From the NCBI RefSeq assembly GCF_005405145.1, contig NZ_BJDM01000001.1:248001-312000 (forward strand): a stretch of 64,000 nucleotides of DNA. The letters are read 5' to 3'. A program made the position numbers and the translations under genes. Origin of the DNA: Paucilactobacillus kaifaensis (lineage in GTDB: Bacteria > Bacillota > Bacilli > Lactobacillales > Lactobacillaceae). The notes under the pieces were generated by a model. That model had not been told where the DNA came from, did not search any database, and saw only the letters and a program-made list of their open reading frames with translations. Of this stretch, positions 29,117-38,300 are shown piece by piece; within the stretch, counting starts at the first letter, position 1, and each line of letters opens with the position of its first letter.

Positions 29117-32100
29117 TTGCCAAAGCGGAACTATAATATCGGGCTTGATATTGGGACGAGTTCAATCGGATGGACGATTGTCGATGACAATGCCAAAATT
29201 ATGCATGTCAGAGGTAAAAATGGTTATGGGGTGCGAATCTTTTCAGAGGGACAAACAGCTGCAGACCGTCGTGGTTTTAGGACAACACGTCGTCGCTTAA
29301 AACGTCGTAAATGGCGACTTCGGTTGCTGCAAGAAATATTTGAACCATACATTTTACCAATCGACGAGAATTTTTTTATGCGTCAAAAAGAATCTAATTT
29401 AGTACCGCAGGATCCAAATAAACACTTTACTGGTAGTATTCTATTTAACGACCGAACTGATCAGGAATTCCATGAACAGTACCCAACAATTTATCATTTA
29501 CGATATGCATTGATGACAGAACATCATCAGTTTGATATTCGCGAAATTTATTGGGCCATTCATCATATTGTGAAGTATCGCGGGCATTTTTTGACGGGTG
29601 GCAGCCCTGATGATTTTAAGAGTGGCGATTTAGAATTAGAAGATAAGTTTAAAAGTTTAAATACACTTTTTACACGTCTAATGATCTCAAGTGAATTTCA
29701 GCTAAGGTTGAATAATCTTAGCTTAGTTCACGAAATGCTAGTTGACTCTAGCAAATCAAGATTGGATCGACAACGAGAACTTGTGAAACAAATTTATGCC
29801 CCAGCTAAAGATAAGCAAAAAGAAACTCAACGCAAAAACATTGCTACTAATTTGTTGAAGGCTGTGCTTGGGTTAAAAGTGAAATTAAACGTGGTTTTGA
29901 ATATTAACGTAGAAGACGATAAAGCCTGGACGGTGTCGTTTAACTCAGAAACAGTTGATGATGTGTTGAGCGAATTAGATACTGAATTGAACGATGATGC
30001 ACGAGAAGTTATTGATATTTTACGATCTATCCATTCGTCAATTATGTTAGCTGGCATAATTCCACCGGGTAAAGGATTATCTGAATCGATGATGGATAAG
30101 TATGAAGAACATAAAAAGCAATTGATTAAATATAAAATATTAATTGATCAATTAAGTTCCAAAGATGCGGAGCAGTTAAAACAAGCGTATGACAAATATA
30201 TTAATGGAGTAGGCAGCAAGCCGTTTTTACAAGATGATTTTTATAAGGATGTCCATAAAGTAATTGATAAGTTAGATGATGAAATATCTGATAATTTTAA
30301 ACAATGGATGGACGTAGATAATTTTCTGCCTAAGCAGCGAACCAAAGCTAATGGATCAATTCCACATCAAATGCACCAACGAGAATTAGACGAAATTATC
30401 GAAAATCAGAAGAAATATTATCCATGGCTGGCTGAATTGAATCCAAATGAAACACGACGAAAACAAAAAATTGCAAAATATAAGCTAGATGAACTTGTTG
30501 CTTTTCGGATTCCGTATTATATTGGACCATTAATTGATCCGGAAAAAATAGATGCACCAAATAATACAAAGTTCGCTTGGATGAGTCGCAAAGAAAATGG
30601 GGCCATTACCCCCTGGAATTTTGATCAAAAAGTAGATCGAAATACATCGGCGGAACGCTTTATTAAGCGGATGACTACCAAAGATACTTATCTGATAAAT
30701 GAAGATGTATTACCAAAAAAGAGCTTGCTATATCAGCGATTTGAAGTGTTAAATGAGTTGAATAATGTTCGAGTTAATAATGAAAAGTTAACCACAGACC
30801 AAAAGCAAGCAGTTTATGGCGATCTATTTAAGCGAAATACGAGTGTTACTAAAAAAAGATTTAAGGATTATTTGCAAACTCAGATTGGATTTCCAGATGA
30901 AATTGAGATTAAGGGATTAGCAAGTGAAACTAAATTTTTGAGTGGCCTAACAACAGAAAATGACTTACGTCCAATTTTTGGCAATTTAATTGATGATCCA
31001 GATCATCGTCTTGATATTGAAAAGATAATTGAGTGGGCAACAATTTTTGAGGATAGTAAAATTTTGCGCTCTAAGTTGGACGGTGAGGTTTGGCTAACGG
31101 ATGAACAAAAAGAAAAATTGTCTCATAAACGTTATCGTGGATGGGGTAACTTTTCACGTAAATTATTGGCTGGATTAGTTGATGGCAACGGGCAGAGAAT
31201 CATCGATCTGTTGTGGGATTCCAGCAGTAATTTCATGGTTATTGTGAGTCGACTTGAGTTTAAAGAAAAAATTGAACAAGAAAACCAGGAATTTATTGCC
31301 CAAACTAATACACAAGATGTGATTAATGATTTATATACTTCACCTCAAAATAAAAAGGCTCTTCGTCAAATATTGTTGATTGTGAAAGATATTCAAAAGG
31401 CGATGAAGGGCCAAACACCAGATAATATCTTCATTGAATTTGCACGAGGTGATGATGGTCGAACTGGGAGATCAGTGGAGCGGCGGCAACAAATTGAAGT
31501 TAAATATCAAGAAATTAGTAATGATATTATTGAGAGCAGTGTTCGTGATGAATTTGAAGATAGAAGAGACTGGGATTTTTCTTCTGATCGACTATTCCTT
31601 TATTTTATGCAGGGAGGATGGGACCCGTATACTGGAAACAAGATAAATATTGACGATATCTTTAGTAAGAGTTTGTACGATATTGATCATATTTTGCCAC
31701 AGGCGTTTATTAAAGATGATTCTTTAGATAATCGGGTACTAGTTTCAGCAAAAGTTAATCGTATCAAGAGTAACCGTTTGCCAGAAGCTGCCTTCAGTGC
31801 GAGCGAATATGCTCGACTATCAGGAGAGTGGTCTAAATGGAAGGCTGCTGGAATTATTAATGAACGTAAATTTAATAATTTAACCTTCAGCCCAGACAAA
31901 ATCAATAAGTATCAGAAAGAGGGATTTGTTAAGCGTCAATTAGTGGAGACAAGGCAGGTAATTAAACTTGCTGCTAATCTTCTAGCTGATGAATTTTCCG
32001 ATCAAGAAACGCAGATTGTGTCGGTTAAAGCTGGATTGACCCACCAAATGCGAGAAAATTTTGATTTTCCTAAAAATCGAGATGTTAATAATTACCATCA

Positions 32101-33250
32101 TGCCTTTGATGCCTATTTAACAGCATTTGTTGGGAACTTTTTATTAAATAAATATCCCAAACTAAAACCATATTTTGTATATGGTGAGTTCCCAAAAGGG
32201 AAAGTTGTTGATCAACTGAAGAACTTTAATCTGTTACGTTCATTAGAAGCGTGGAATAAAGATAAACGTAGAATTGAACGCTCAGTAGAATATAAAGATG
32301 TGTGGGACTATCTGGACCACATTTATGATTATAAAAAAGTTACTGTAACTCATGAGGTTCGTGAGAATAGCGGTGCTATGTTTAACCAAACGCTGTATAA
32401 AGCAAGCGATGATAAAGCAAGTGGTCGTGGTAAAAAGAAACTAATTGCTAAAAAAGAGAATATGCCGACGGAGTTATATGGAGGTTATTCTGGTTCCACT
32501 GATGCATTTATGTCGATTGTTCGCCTAAAGAAAAAAGATAAAGTATTTTATAAGGTTGTAGGAATTCCTACTAGAGTTGCTAGTAAGATGGAACTAAAAG
32601 ATAAGACAACTGATTTGGATAAACTAAACAAATATTTAGTCGATCAATTTACCCAATACAAAAGGAATAAAAGAACGGGTGAGATTACTAAAATAGTTGA
32701 AGACTTTAAACTCGTGGTTCCCAAGGTATTGAGTAACCAAAAAGTGTTAGATGGTGGCCAAGCGTTTACACTAGGATCGTCAACATACCGTTATAATGCA
32801 CAAGAGTTATATTTGCCAAAAGACATAATTAGGCGGATTAATATCAGCATGGTGAGAAATGGAGACAGTAGTTTGACCGAACAGATCACAATGCTGGATG
32901 TTTACCAGGCTATTTTGGAGCAAGTGGACAAGTACTTTCCGATGTATGATATCAATGGATTTAGAGGGAAGTTAAAAGATGGAATAACATCTTTTAAAGG
33001 CTTACCTGATAAATCAGAATATGAAAATAATAAGTTAGTTAAGTTGGGAGAAAATATTGTTATTAATCGTATTTTGATAGGATTGCATGCAAATGCTGCA
33101 ACTAGTGACTTGAAGGATTTAAAGATGAATACGCCATTTGGAAAAATGCAACAAATGAATGGAATCACTTTGTCTTCTGATTTTAAATTGGTATATGAAT
33201 CACCAACGGGATTATTCGAAAAAGTTGTTTCATTACAAAATATCGAATAA
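29117..33250 (+). CDS. cas9: type II-A CRISPR-associated endonuclease Cas9
   Basis: The 1377-residue effector cleaves crRNA-matched DNA with a tracrRNA. RuvC-I is IGLDIGTSSIGW with catalytic Asp11. The Arg-rich bridge helix is about 52-75 (RTTRRRLKRRKWRLRLL). RuvC-II is IFIEFARG with Glu774. HNH is YDIDHILPQ with His858. RuvC-III is HHAFDAYLTA with Asp998. The start is TTG 29117 after GAGGAG. Length is as in SpyCas9. The C-terminal region aligned with the SpyCas9 Arg dyad reads MNGITLS, so NGG is unlikely. All catalytic residues are present and no frameshift is seen. Confidence 0.98.
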   Translation: MPKRNYNIGLDIGTSSIGWTIVDDNAKIMHVRGKNGYGVRIFSEGQTAADRRGFRTTRRRLKRRKWRLRLLQEIFEPYILPIDENFFMRQKESNLVPQDPNKHFTGSILFNDRTDQEFHEQYPTIYHLRYALMTEHHQFDIREIYWAIHHIVKYRGHFLTGGSPDDFKSGDLELEDKFKSLNTLFTRLMISSEFQLRLNNLSLVHEMLVDSSKSRLDRQRELVKQIYAPAKDKQKETQRKNIATNLLKAVLGLKVKLNVVLNINVEDDKAWTVSFNSETVDDVLSELDTELNDDAREVIDILRSIHSSIMLAGIIPPGKGLSESMMDKYEEHKKQLIKYKILIDQLSSKDAEQLKQAYDKYINGVGSKPFLQDDFYKDVHKVIDKLDDEISDNFKQWMDVDNFLPKQRTKANGSIPHQMHQRELDEIIENQKKYYPWLAELNPNETRRKQKIAKYKLDELVAFRIPYYIGPLIDPEKIDAPNNTKFAWMSRKENGAITPWNFDQKVDRNTSAERFIKRMTTKDTYLINEDVLPKKSLLYQRFEVLNELNNVRVNNEKLTTDQKQAVYGDLFKRNTSVTKKRFKDYLQTQIGFPDEIEIKGLASETKFLSGLTTENDLRPIFGNLIDDPDHRLDIEKIIEWATIFEDSKILRSKLDGEVWLTDEQKEKLSHKRYRGWGNFSRKLLAGLVDGNGQRIIDLLWDSSSNFMVIVSRLEFKEKIEQENQEFIAQTNTQDVINDLYTSPQNKKALRQILLIVKDIQKAMKGQTPDNIFIEFARGDDGRTGRSVERRQQIEVKYQEISNDIIESSVRDEFEDRRDWDFSSDRLFLYFMQGGWDPYTGNKINIDDIFSKSLYDIDHILPQAFIKDDSLDNRVLVSAKVNRIKSNRLPEAAFSASEYARLSGEWSKWKAAGIINERKFNNLTFSPDKINKYQKEGFVKRQLVETRQVIKLAANLLADEFSDQETQIVSVKAGLTHQMRENFDFPKNRDVNNYHHAFDAYLTAFVGNFLLNKYPKLKPYFVYGEFPKGKVVDQLKNFNLLRSLEAWNKDKRRIERSVEYKDVWDYLDHIYDYKKVTVTHEVRENSGAMFNQTLYKASDDKASGRGKKKLIAKKENMPTELYGGYSGSTDAFMSIVRLKKKDKVFYKVVGIPTRVASKMELKDKTTDLDKLNKYLVDQFTQYKRNKRTGEITKIVEDFKLVVPKVLSNQKVLDGGQAFTLGSSTYRYNAQELYLPKDIIRRINISMVRNGDSSLTEQITMLDVYQAILEQVDKYFPMYDINGFRGKLKDGITSFKGLPDKSEYENNKLVKLGENIVINRILIGLHANAATSDLKDLKMNTPFGKMQQMNGITLSSDFKLVYESPTGLFEKVVSLQNIE

Positions 33251-33260
33251 AAAGAGAGTA

Positions 33261-33415
33261 ATTGAAAAGGCACTATTGATCAGAAGGATCAATAGCGCCT
33301 TTTATGTAATGGTTCATAATAAGAACCTATGATAAAACTTGGCTTACGCCTTGTTTGATTTTAACTTAAGAGTAGCAAATCAATAAGTTCAGATGATTGA
33401 GTAGGTCATCTCAAC
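33261..33415 (-). ncRNA. tracrRNA
   Basis: On the minus strand, the anti-repeat (33358-33392) is complementary to the repeat and ends in the canonical AAGUUAAAAU bulge plus lower stem. A small nexus hairpin follows (GGCGUAAGCC), then GGUUC/GAACC, then a terminator GGCGCUAUUGAUC and complement with UUUU. A -35/-10 pair lies upstream at 33422-33450. A 5' hairpin UUGAG/CUCAA precedes the anti-repeat. It converges on cas9. About 155 nt before processing. Confidence 0.93.
33265..33303. terminator. shared terminator of cas9 and tracrRNA
   Basis: The stem AAAAGGCACTATTGATC and its complement with a 5-nt loop has A-run and T-run flanks. It starts 15 nt after the cas9 stop and also forms the tracrRNA 3' end on the other strand. 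Confidence 0.88.
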
Positions 33416-33421
33416 ACAGTA

Positions 33422-33450
33422 AGTGTACCAAGAAAATAATTATATTTCAA
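33422..33450 (-). promoter_or_regulatory. tracrRNA promoter
   Basis: On the minus strand TTGAAA and TACACT are separated by 17 nt, placing the start about 23 nt before the anti-repeat. It overlaps the cas1 upstream region. Confidence 0.7.
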
Positions 33451-33462
33451 GGGGATGAAAAA

Positions 33463-34368
33463 ATGGGATGGAGAACAGTTGTGGTGACACAACATGCAAA
33501 AGTTTCTTATACAAGCCGTCAACTAGTAGTTCAGACAAAAGATGGTATCAGTGAAATTCCGGTAAGTGATATTCAAGTATTATTGATCAGTACATTAAGT
33601 GCAGTTGTGACAACTGCAGCGATTAATGCGTTAATTCAAAATAATGCGAAAATAATTTTTACTGGTAAAAATGGTCAACCAGTATGCGAGACTGTTGGCT
33701 ATTATCCTGGAACTAGAGATGCTGGATTACTAGTTGATCAGTTCAATTGGCCACAAAATCGCAAAGATATTTTATGGACTAAAATTGTTTCGCAGAAAAT
33801 ATTAATGCAGATTCAAGTGTGCGAATATCTTGAAAAAGGGTCAACCGACCTAGCTGATGAATTTAGTAAATTAGAAATTGGAGATGTTACAAATCGGGAA
33901 GCTGTTATTGCAAGAAAATATTTTAGTTTAGTTTTTAATAGTAAGTTTGTACGACATGGGTTTGATCCAATTAATGCTGCATTAAACTATGGATATTCGA
34001 TTTTGTTGTCAGCAATCGATCGAGAAGTTGTCACAAATGGCTACTTAACCCAATTGGGAGTACACCATCATAATGAAGGAAATGAGTTTAACCTTGGATC
34101 TGATTTGATGGAGCCGTTTAGACCCGTGATTGATTTTTGGGTGGCCCACCAAAAATTCAAAGAGCTGACCCCTGATATTAAATTTGGATTAGTTGATTTA
34201 TTGAATTACGAAGTAAAGTATAACGGTGAAATTACAATTTTACGAAATGCACTCACTAAACACGTTGCTGCATGTCTAAATTATTTAAGCGTAAATCGTG
34301 ATGATATTGAAATTAAGGTGGAGTTAACAGATGAGGTACCGAATAATGCGATTAATGGTCATGTTTGA
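33463..34368 (+). CDS. cas1: CRISPR integrase Cas1 (type II-A)
   Basis: The 301-residue integrase inserts spacers with Cas2. It opens with MGWRTVVVTQHAKVSY, as type II Cas1 does; metal-site regions are FVRHGFDPINAALNYGYS, LGVHHHNEGNEFNLGSDL and MEPFRPVID. ATG 33463 is 8 nt after GGGG; the frame extends upstream to 33397 but through tracrRNA promoter sequence. Its 3' end overlaps cas2 by 38 nt. Confidence 0.96.
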   Translation: MGWRTVVVTQHAKVSYTSRQLVVQTKDGISEIPVSDIQVLLISTLSAVVTTAAINALIQNNAKIIFTGKNGQPVCETVGYYPGTRDAGLLVDQFNWPQNRKDILWTKIVSQKILMQIQVCEYLEKGSTDLADEFSKLEIGDVTNREAVIARKYFSLVFNSKFVRHGFDPINAALNYGYSILLSAIDREVVTNGYLTQLGVHHHNEGNEFNLGSDLMEPFRPVIDFWVAHQKFKELTPDIKFGLVDLLNYEVKYNGEITILRNALTKHVAACLNYLSVNRDDIEIKVELTDEVPNNAINGHV

Positions 34369-34651
34369 TTTGCCGGTAGAAACCAGCAAGGAGAGAAAGG
34401 CATATAGAAAATTCAGAAAAGAATTAATCAATGAGGGCTTCCTTATGATTCAGTATTCAATATATGTGCGGGTGTGTGTTAGTAAGCAATCTGCTGGTTT
34501 CATGGAGAAGCGGATTGCTGAATTTACCCCTGAATTGGGAATTGTTCAAACAATGATGGTAACTGAAAAGCAATATAATGACATGAATTTTTTATTAGGA
34601 GAACCAAAAAAAGATGTGAGAAATACGTCGGATCGGACGGTAATTTTATGA
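34331..34651 (+). CDS. cas2: CRISPR protein Cas2
   Basis: The 106-residue ferredoxin-fold protein has the N-terminal strand MRLMVMFDLPVET with the conserved Asp. It forms the Cas1-Cas2 integration complex. GGTGGAG precedes ATG 34331. It overlaps csn2 by 4 nt. Confidence 0.95.
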   Translation: MRYRIMRLMVMFDLPVETSKERKAYRKFRKELINEGFLMIQYSIYVRVCVSKQSAGFMEKRIAEFTPELGIVQTMMVTEKQYNDMNFLLGEPKKDVRNTSDRTVIL

Positions 34652-35325
34652 AGATGACAATGTTCCCATTCAAACCATTTGAAGTGAACGCTGGAAAGCC
34701 AACTGTAATCGAAACAGGAAGTCATGAGATATACCAAAAGTTAATTTTAAACTTTCGAGACCTAAAAGATGATATAAAGTTTAGTAACGATAATTTTGAA
34801 ACCGTTGACACAAGTAAAGCAATGTTATGGGTTGGAGATTCGTTTGTACAAGCCGATTTAAATAAATTATTTCAACATTCATTGAATAAAAAGATTGTTT
34901 CATTAGTTAACGATGATCAGATGCAACAAATTTTTGAACTTAGTCAACAATTGAAGCAGGTCATTTTAGAATCGTCATATTTAATGGATTTACCGTTAAC
35001 CATTGAAGAACAAACTGATATTGCAAAGGTTATAAAATTTAGTGAAATTAGTTTTGCTAAAGAAATTAATGTTAATCCATATGGTATAATTGAAACAATT
35101 CTAAAGACAGCAAAAGAGTTAAATTTAAGTAGTATTGTTGGTTTTATGAATGTTACAGACTATTTAACCGAAAATGAATTTTCCGATTTAATTGAATCTG
35201 TAAAATCATTAGATGTGCAAATTCTTATCATTAAATTCTCAGAAAGTCGGAGGGCGGAGAGATATAATGGATGCCGTTATTATTACATTGATCATGATTA
35301 TGTTGATTTACGTGAAAGTGAATAA
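34648..35325 (+). CDS. csn2: Csn2 adaptation protein
   Basis: The 225-residue protein matches the short Csn2 form, a ring-forming DNA-end binding factor needed for spacer uptake in type II-A. Recognised from length, position, and the pattern MTMFPFKPFEVNAGKPTVIE at the N-terminus. The stop is only 24 bp from the first repeat. Confidence 0.9.
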   Translation: MKMTMFPFKPFEVNAGKPTVIETGSHEIYQKLILNFRDLKDDIKFSNDNFETVDTSKAMLWVGDSFVQADLNKLFQHSLNKKIVSLVNDDQMQQIFELSQQLKQVILESSYLMDLPLTIEEQTDIAKVIKFSEISFAKEINVNPYGIIETILKTAKELNLSSIVGFMNVTDYLTENEFSDLIESVKSLDVQILIIKFSESRRAERYNGCRYYYIDHDYVDLRESE

Positions 35326-35347
35326 TGAAAATATGGTTAATGTTTAA
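35267..35347 (+). CDS. possible 26-residue membrane peptide at the array leader
   Basis: ATG 35267, 7 nt after GGAG, opens a frame MDAVIITLIMIMLIYVKVNN.. that ends 2 nt before the first repeat. It is hydrophobic enough for one membrane pass and overlaps the csn2 3' end in another frame. It may be chance. Confidence 0.25.
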   Translation: MDAVIITLIMIMLIYVKVNNENMVNV

Positions 35348-35349
35348 CG

Positions 35350-38300
35350 GTTTTAGAAGAGTAGCAAATCAATGAGTTCAGAACCACTTTTACGTTCTGA
35401 TTCTTGAACCCCACGGTTTTAGAAGAGTAGCAAATCAATGAGTTCAGAACCAAACCTGTGGCAAGTTTTAACATGTCACCAGTTTTAGAAGAGTAGCAAA
35501 TCAATGAGTTCAGAACCAAATCGGGGCTGGGGTGGGTTTGCACATAGGTTTTAGAAGAGTAGCAAATCAATGAGTTCAGAACCAAAATCTAAAATTACTA
35601 AGTTTCGTAAATTGTTTTAGAAGAGTAGCAAATCAATGAGTTCAGAACCATGAAGTAGTTGACACTATAGATGGCTGTTGTTTTAGAAGAGTAGCAAATC
35701 AATGAGTTCAGAACCCAACTAGTTTATAAGGCTTCGGTTTACCCTGTTTTAGAAGAGTAGCAAATCAATGAGTTCAGAACCGCAGTAATGCTACCAATCT
35801 TGACATAGCTAGTTTTAGAAGAGTAGCAAATCAATGAGTTCAGAACCTCTTCAAACTCTGCTTTAGTCTGGTTGATTGTTTTAGAAGAGTAGCAAATCAA
35901 TGAGTTCAGAACCGTGTGATCTTTTGAATATTCCCAAACATCAGTTTTAGAAGAGTAGCAAATCAATGAGTTCAGAACCACCGTTACGCCGTTATCAAAC
36001 ATTTGCATGGTTTTAGAAGAGTAGCAAATCAATGAGTTCAGAACCAGATCGTTGCTTATAAATCACCACTCGCTAGTTTTAGAAGAGTAGCAAATCAATG
36101 AGTTCAGAACCTTGTTTACCCATCCAAAAGTACATCCAACAGTTTTAGAAGAGTAGCAAATCAATGAGTTCAGAACCAACTTCATATCATCAACAGTCAC
36201 TTTACGTGTTTTAGAAGAGTAGCAAATCAATGAGTTCAGAACCTTAGATGGGATAGTAATATCGCTAGTTACAGTTTTAGAAGAGTAGCAAATCAATGAG
36301 TTCAGAACCCAATTCTTCTGCATATCCCGCAATAGTTCTGTTTTAGAAGAGTAGCAAATCAATGAGTTCAGAACCGATCTACTTATTGATTTAAGCGTTC
36401 TGTTAGTTTTAGAAGAGTAGCAAATCAATGAGTTCAGAACCTGGAAACGAGTGCCAATTATTAAAGCAGGAGTTTTAGAAGAGTAGCAAATCAATGAGTT
36501 CAGAACCGTTACTACCTCTACCATGGAAGCCTTTGGCGTTTTAGAAGAGTAGCAAATCAATGAGTTCAGAACCACGATTCAGTAGCGTTTCAGATGTTGG
36601 ATAGTTTTAGAAGAGTAGCAAATCAATGAGTTCAGAACCTTACCATGTGAGCTAGGGATTTGCGAGTATGTTTTAGAAGAGTAGCAAATCAATGAGTTCA
36701 GAACCCGCCGATTTCGTAATAAACACTGATACATCGTTTTAGAAGAGTAGCAAATCAATGAGTTCAGAACCAACCACATTAGATGTTTATACCCATGTTT
36801 CGTTTTAGAAGAGTAGCAAATCAATGAGTTCAGAACCCAAAGACCTCAGGTACAATAGCATCTGCTAGTTTTAGAAGAGTAGCAAATCAATGAGTTCAGA
36901 ACCCTGCCATCTTGGTCTGAAATCATCAATGACGTTTTAGAAGAGTAGCAAATCAATGAGTTCAGAACCAAACGTATGGGATTAATTTAAATTAAACAAG
37001 TTTTAGAAGAGTAGCAAATCAATGAGTTCAGAACCGAACGGGCAGCAAATCACTGTGGGAGCAGGGTTTTAGAAGAGTAGCAAATCAATGAGTTCAGAAC
37101 CTATTTATATCTTCGTTTTCCCTTTGGATGAGTTTTAGAAGAGTAGCAAATCAATGAGTTCAGAACCGTAAAATCAGAGGCGAGGACGTTCGCAGGGGTT
37201 TTAGAAGAGTAGCAAATCAATGAGTTCAGAACCGCCGATAGTATTGTAAGACGGGCTATGATCGTTTTAGAAGAGTAGCAAATCAATGAGTTCAGAACCT
37301 ACGGGCTGTGGAAGATGCCACAACCACTGGTTTTAGAAGAGTAGCAAATCAATGAGTTCAGAACCTATTTCAATTTTTGAACGAACAAAATAAGCGTTTT
37401 AGAAGAGTAGCAAATCAATGAGTTCAGAACCCTTGAATCAATATGGATTGTATTACCATTTGTTTTAGAAGAGTAGCAAATCAATGAGTTCAGAACCCCC
37501 ATCAAATGACTTAATGTTTTCGCTATTGTTTTAGAAGAGTAGCAAATCAATGAGTTCAGAACCGTAATGTTTTCAGATTTAGCATATGAAACAGTTTTAG
37601 AAGAGTAGCAAATCAATGAGTTCAGAACCCCTCCTATTAGTGTCTAAATGAGTCAATGAGTTTTAGAAGAGTAGCAAATCAATGAGTTCAGAACCCGGGT
37701 TAGGTAAAACTATACCGACACTTAAGTTTTAGAAGAGTAGCAAATCAATGAGTTCAGAACCCAGCCTCAGTGAATTATGCTGTAGTAAGCAGTTTTAGAA
37801 GAGTAGCAAATCAATGAGTTCAGAACCTTGGGAGATATCGGGGAGTCTACAACTGATGTTTTAGAAGAGTAGCAAATCAATGAGTTCAGAACCTTGTTCA
37901 ACAGACCAACCAGCGATAGAACTGTTTTAGAAGAGTAGCAAATCAATGAGTTCAGAACCTTAAAATTTGGGATTTAGAAGATGATTCAAGTTTTAGAAGA
38001 GTAGCAAATCAATGAGTTCAGAACCGTGTTTATCAAGGAGGCAGACAAATGAGCTGTTTTAGAAGAGTAGCAAATCAATGAGTTCAGAACCCAGCCAAAT
38101 TTAAAAAGCATTCAGATGTTAGTTTTAGAAGAGTAGCAAATCAATGAGTTCAGAACCATCTGCTTGCACAATAAAACCCGATTCATCGTTTTAGAAGAGT
38201 AGCAAATCAATGAGTTCAGAACCAGTGCAAATGATAATGCGATTGAATAGTTAGTTTTAGAAGAGTAGCAAATCAATGAGTTCAGAACCTGTGTTATCTA

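Noticed and set aside
33350-33400. Orphan repeat between cas9 and cas1 as array remnant
   Set aside because: Its match to the repeat is the tracrRNA anti-repeat read from the opposite strand; bulge, nexus and terminator confirm this.
33397-33462. N-terminal extension of cas1
   Set aside because: It overlaps the tracrRNA promoter and has no ribosome binding site. The Cas1 N-terminus MGWRT starts at 33463.
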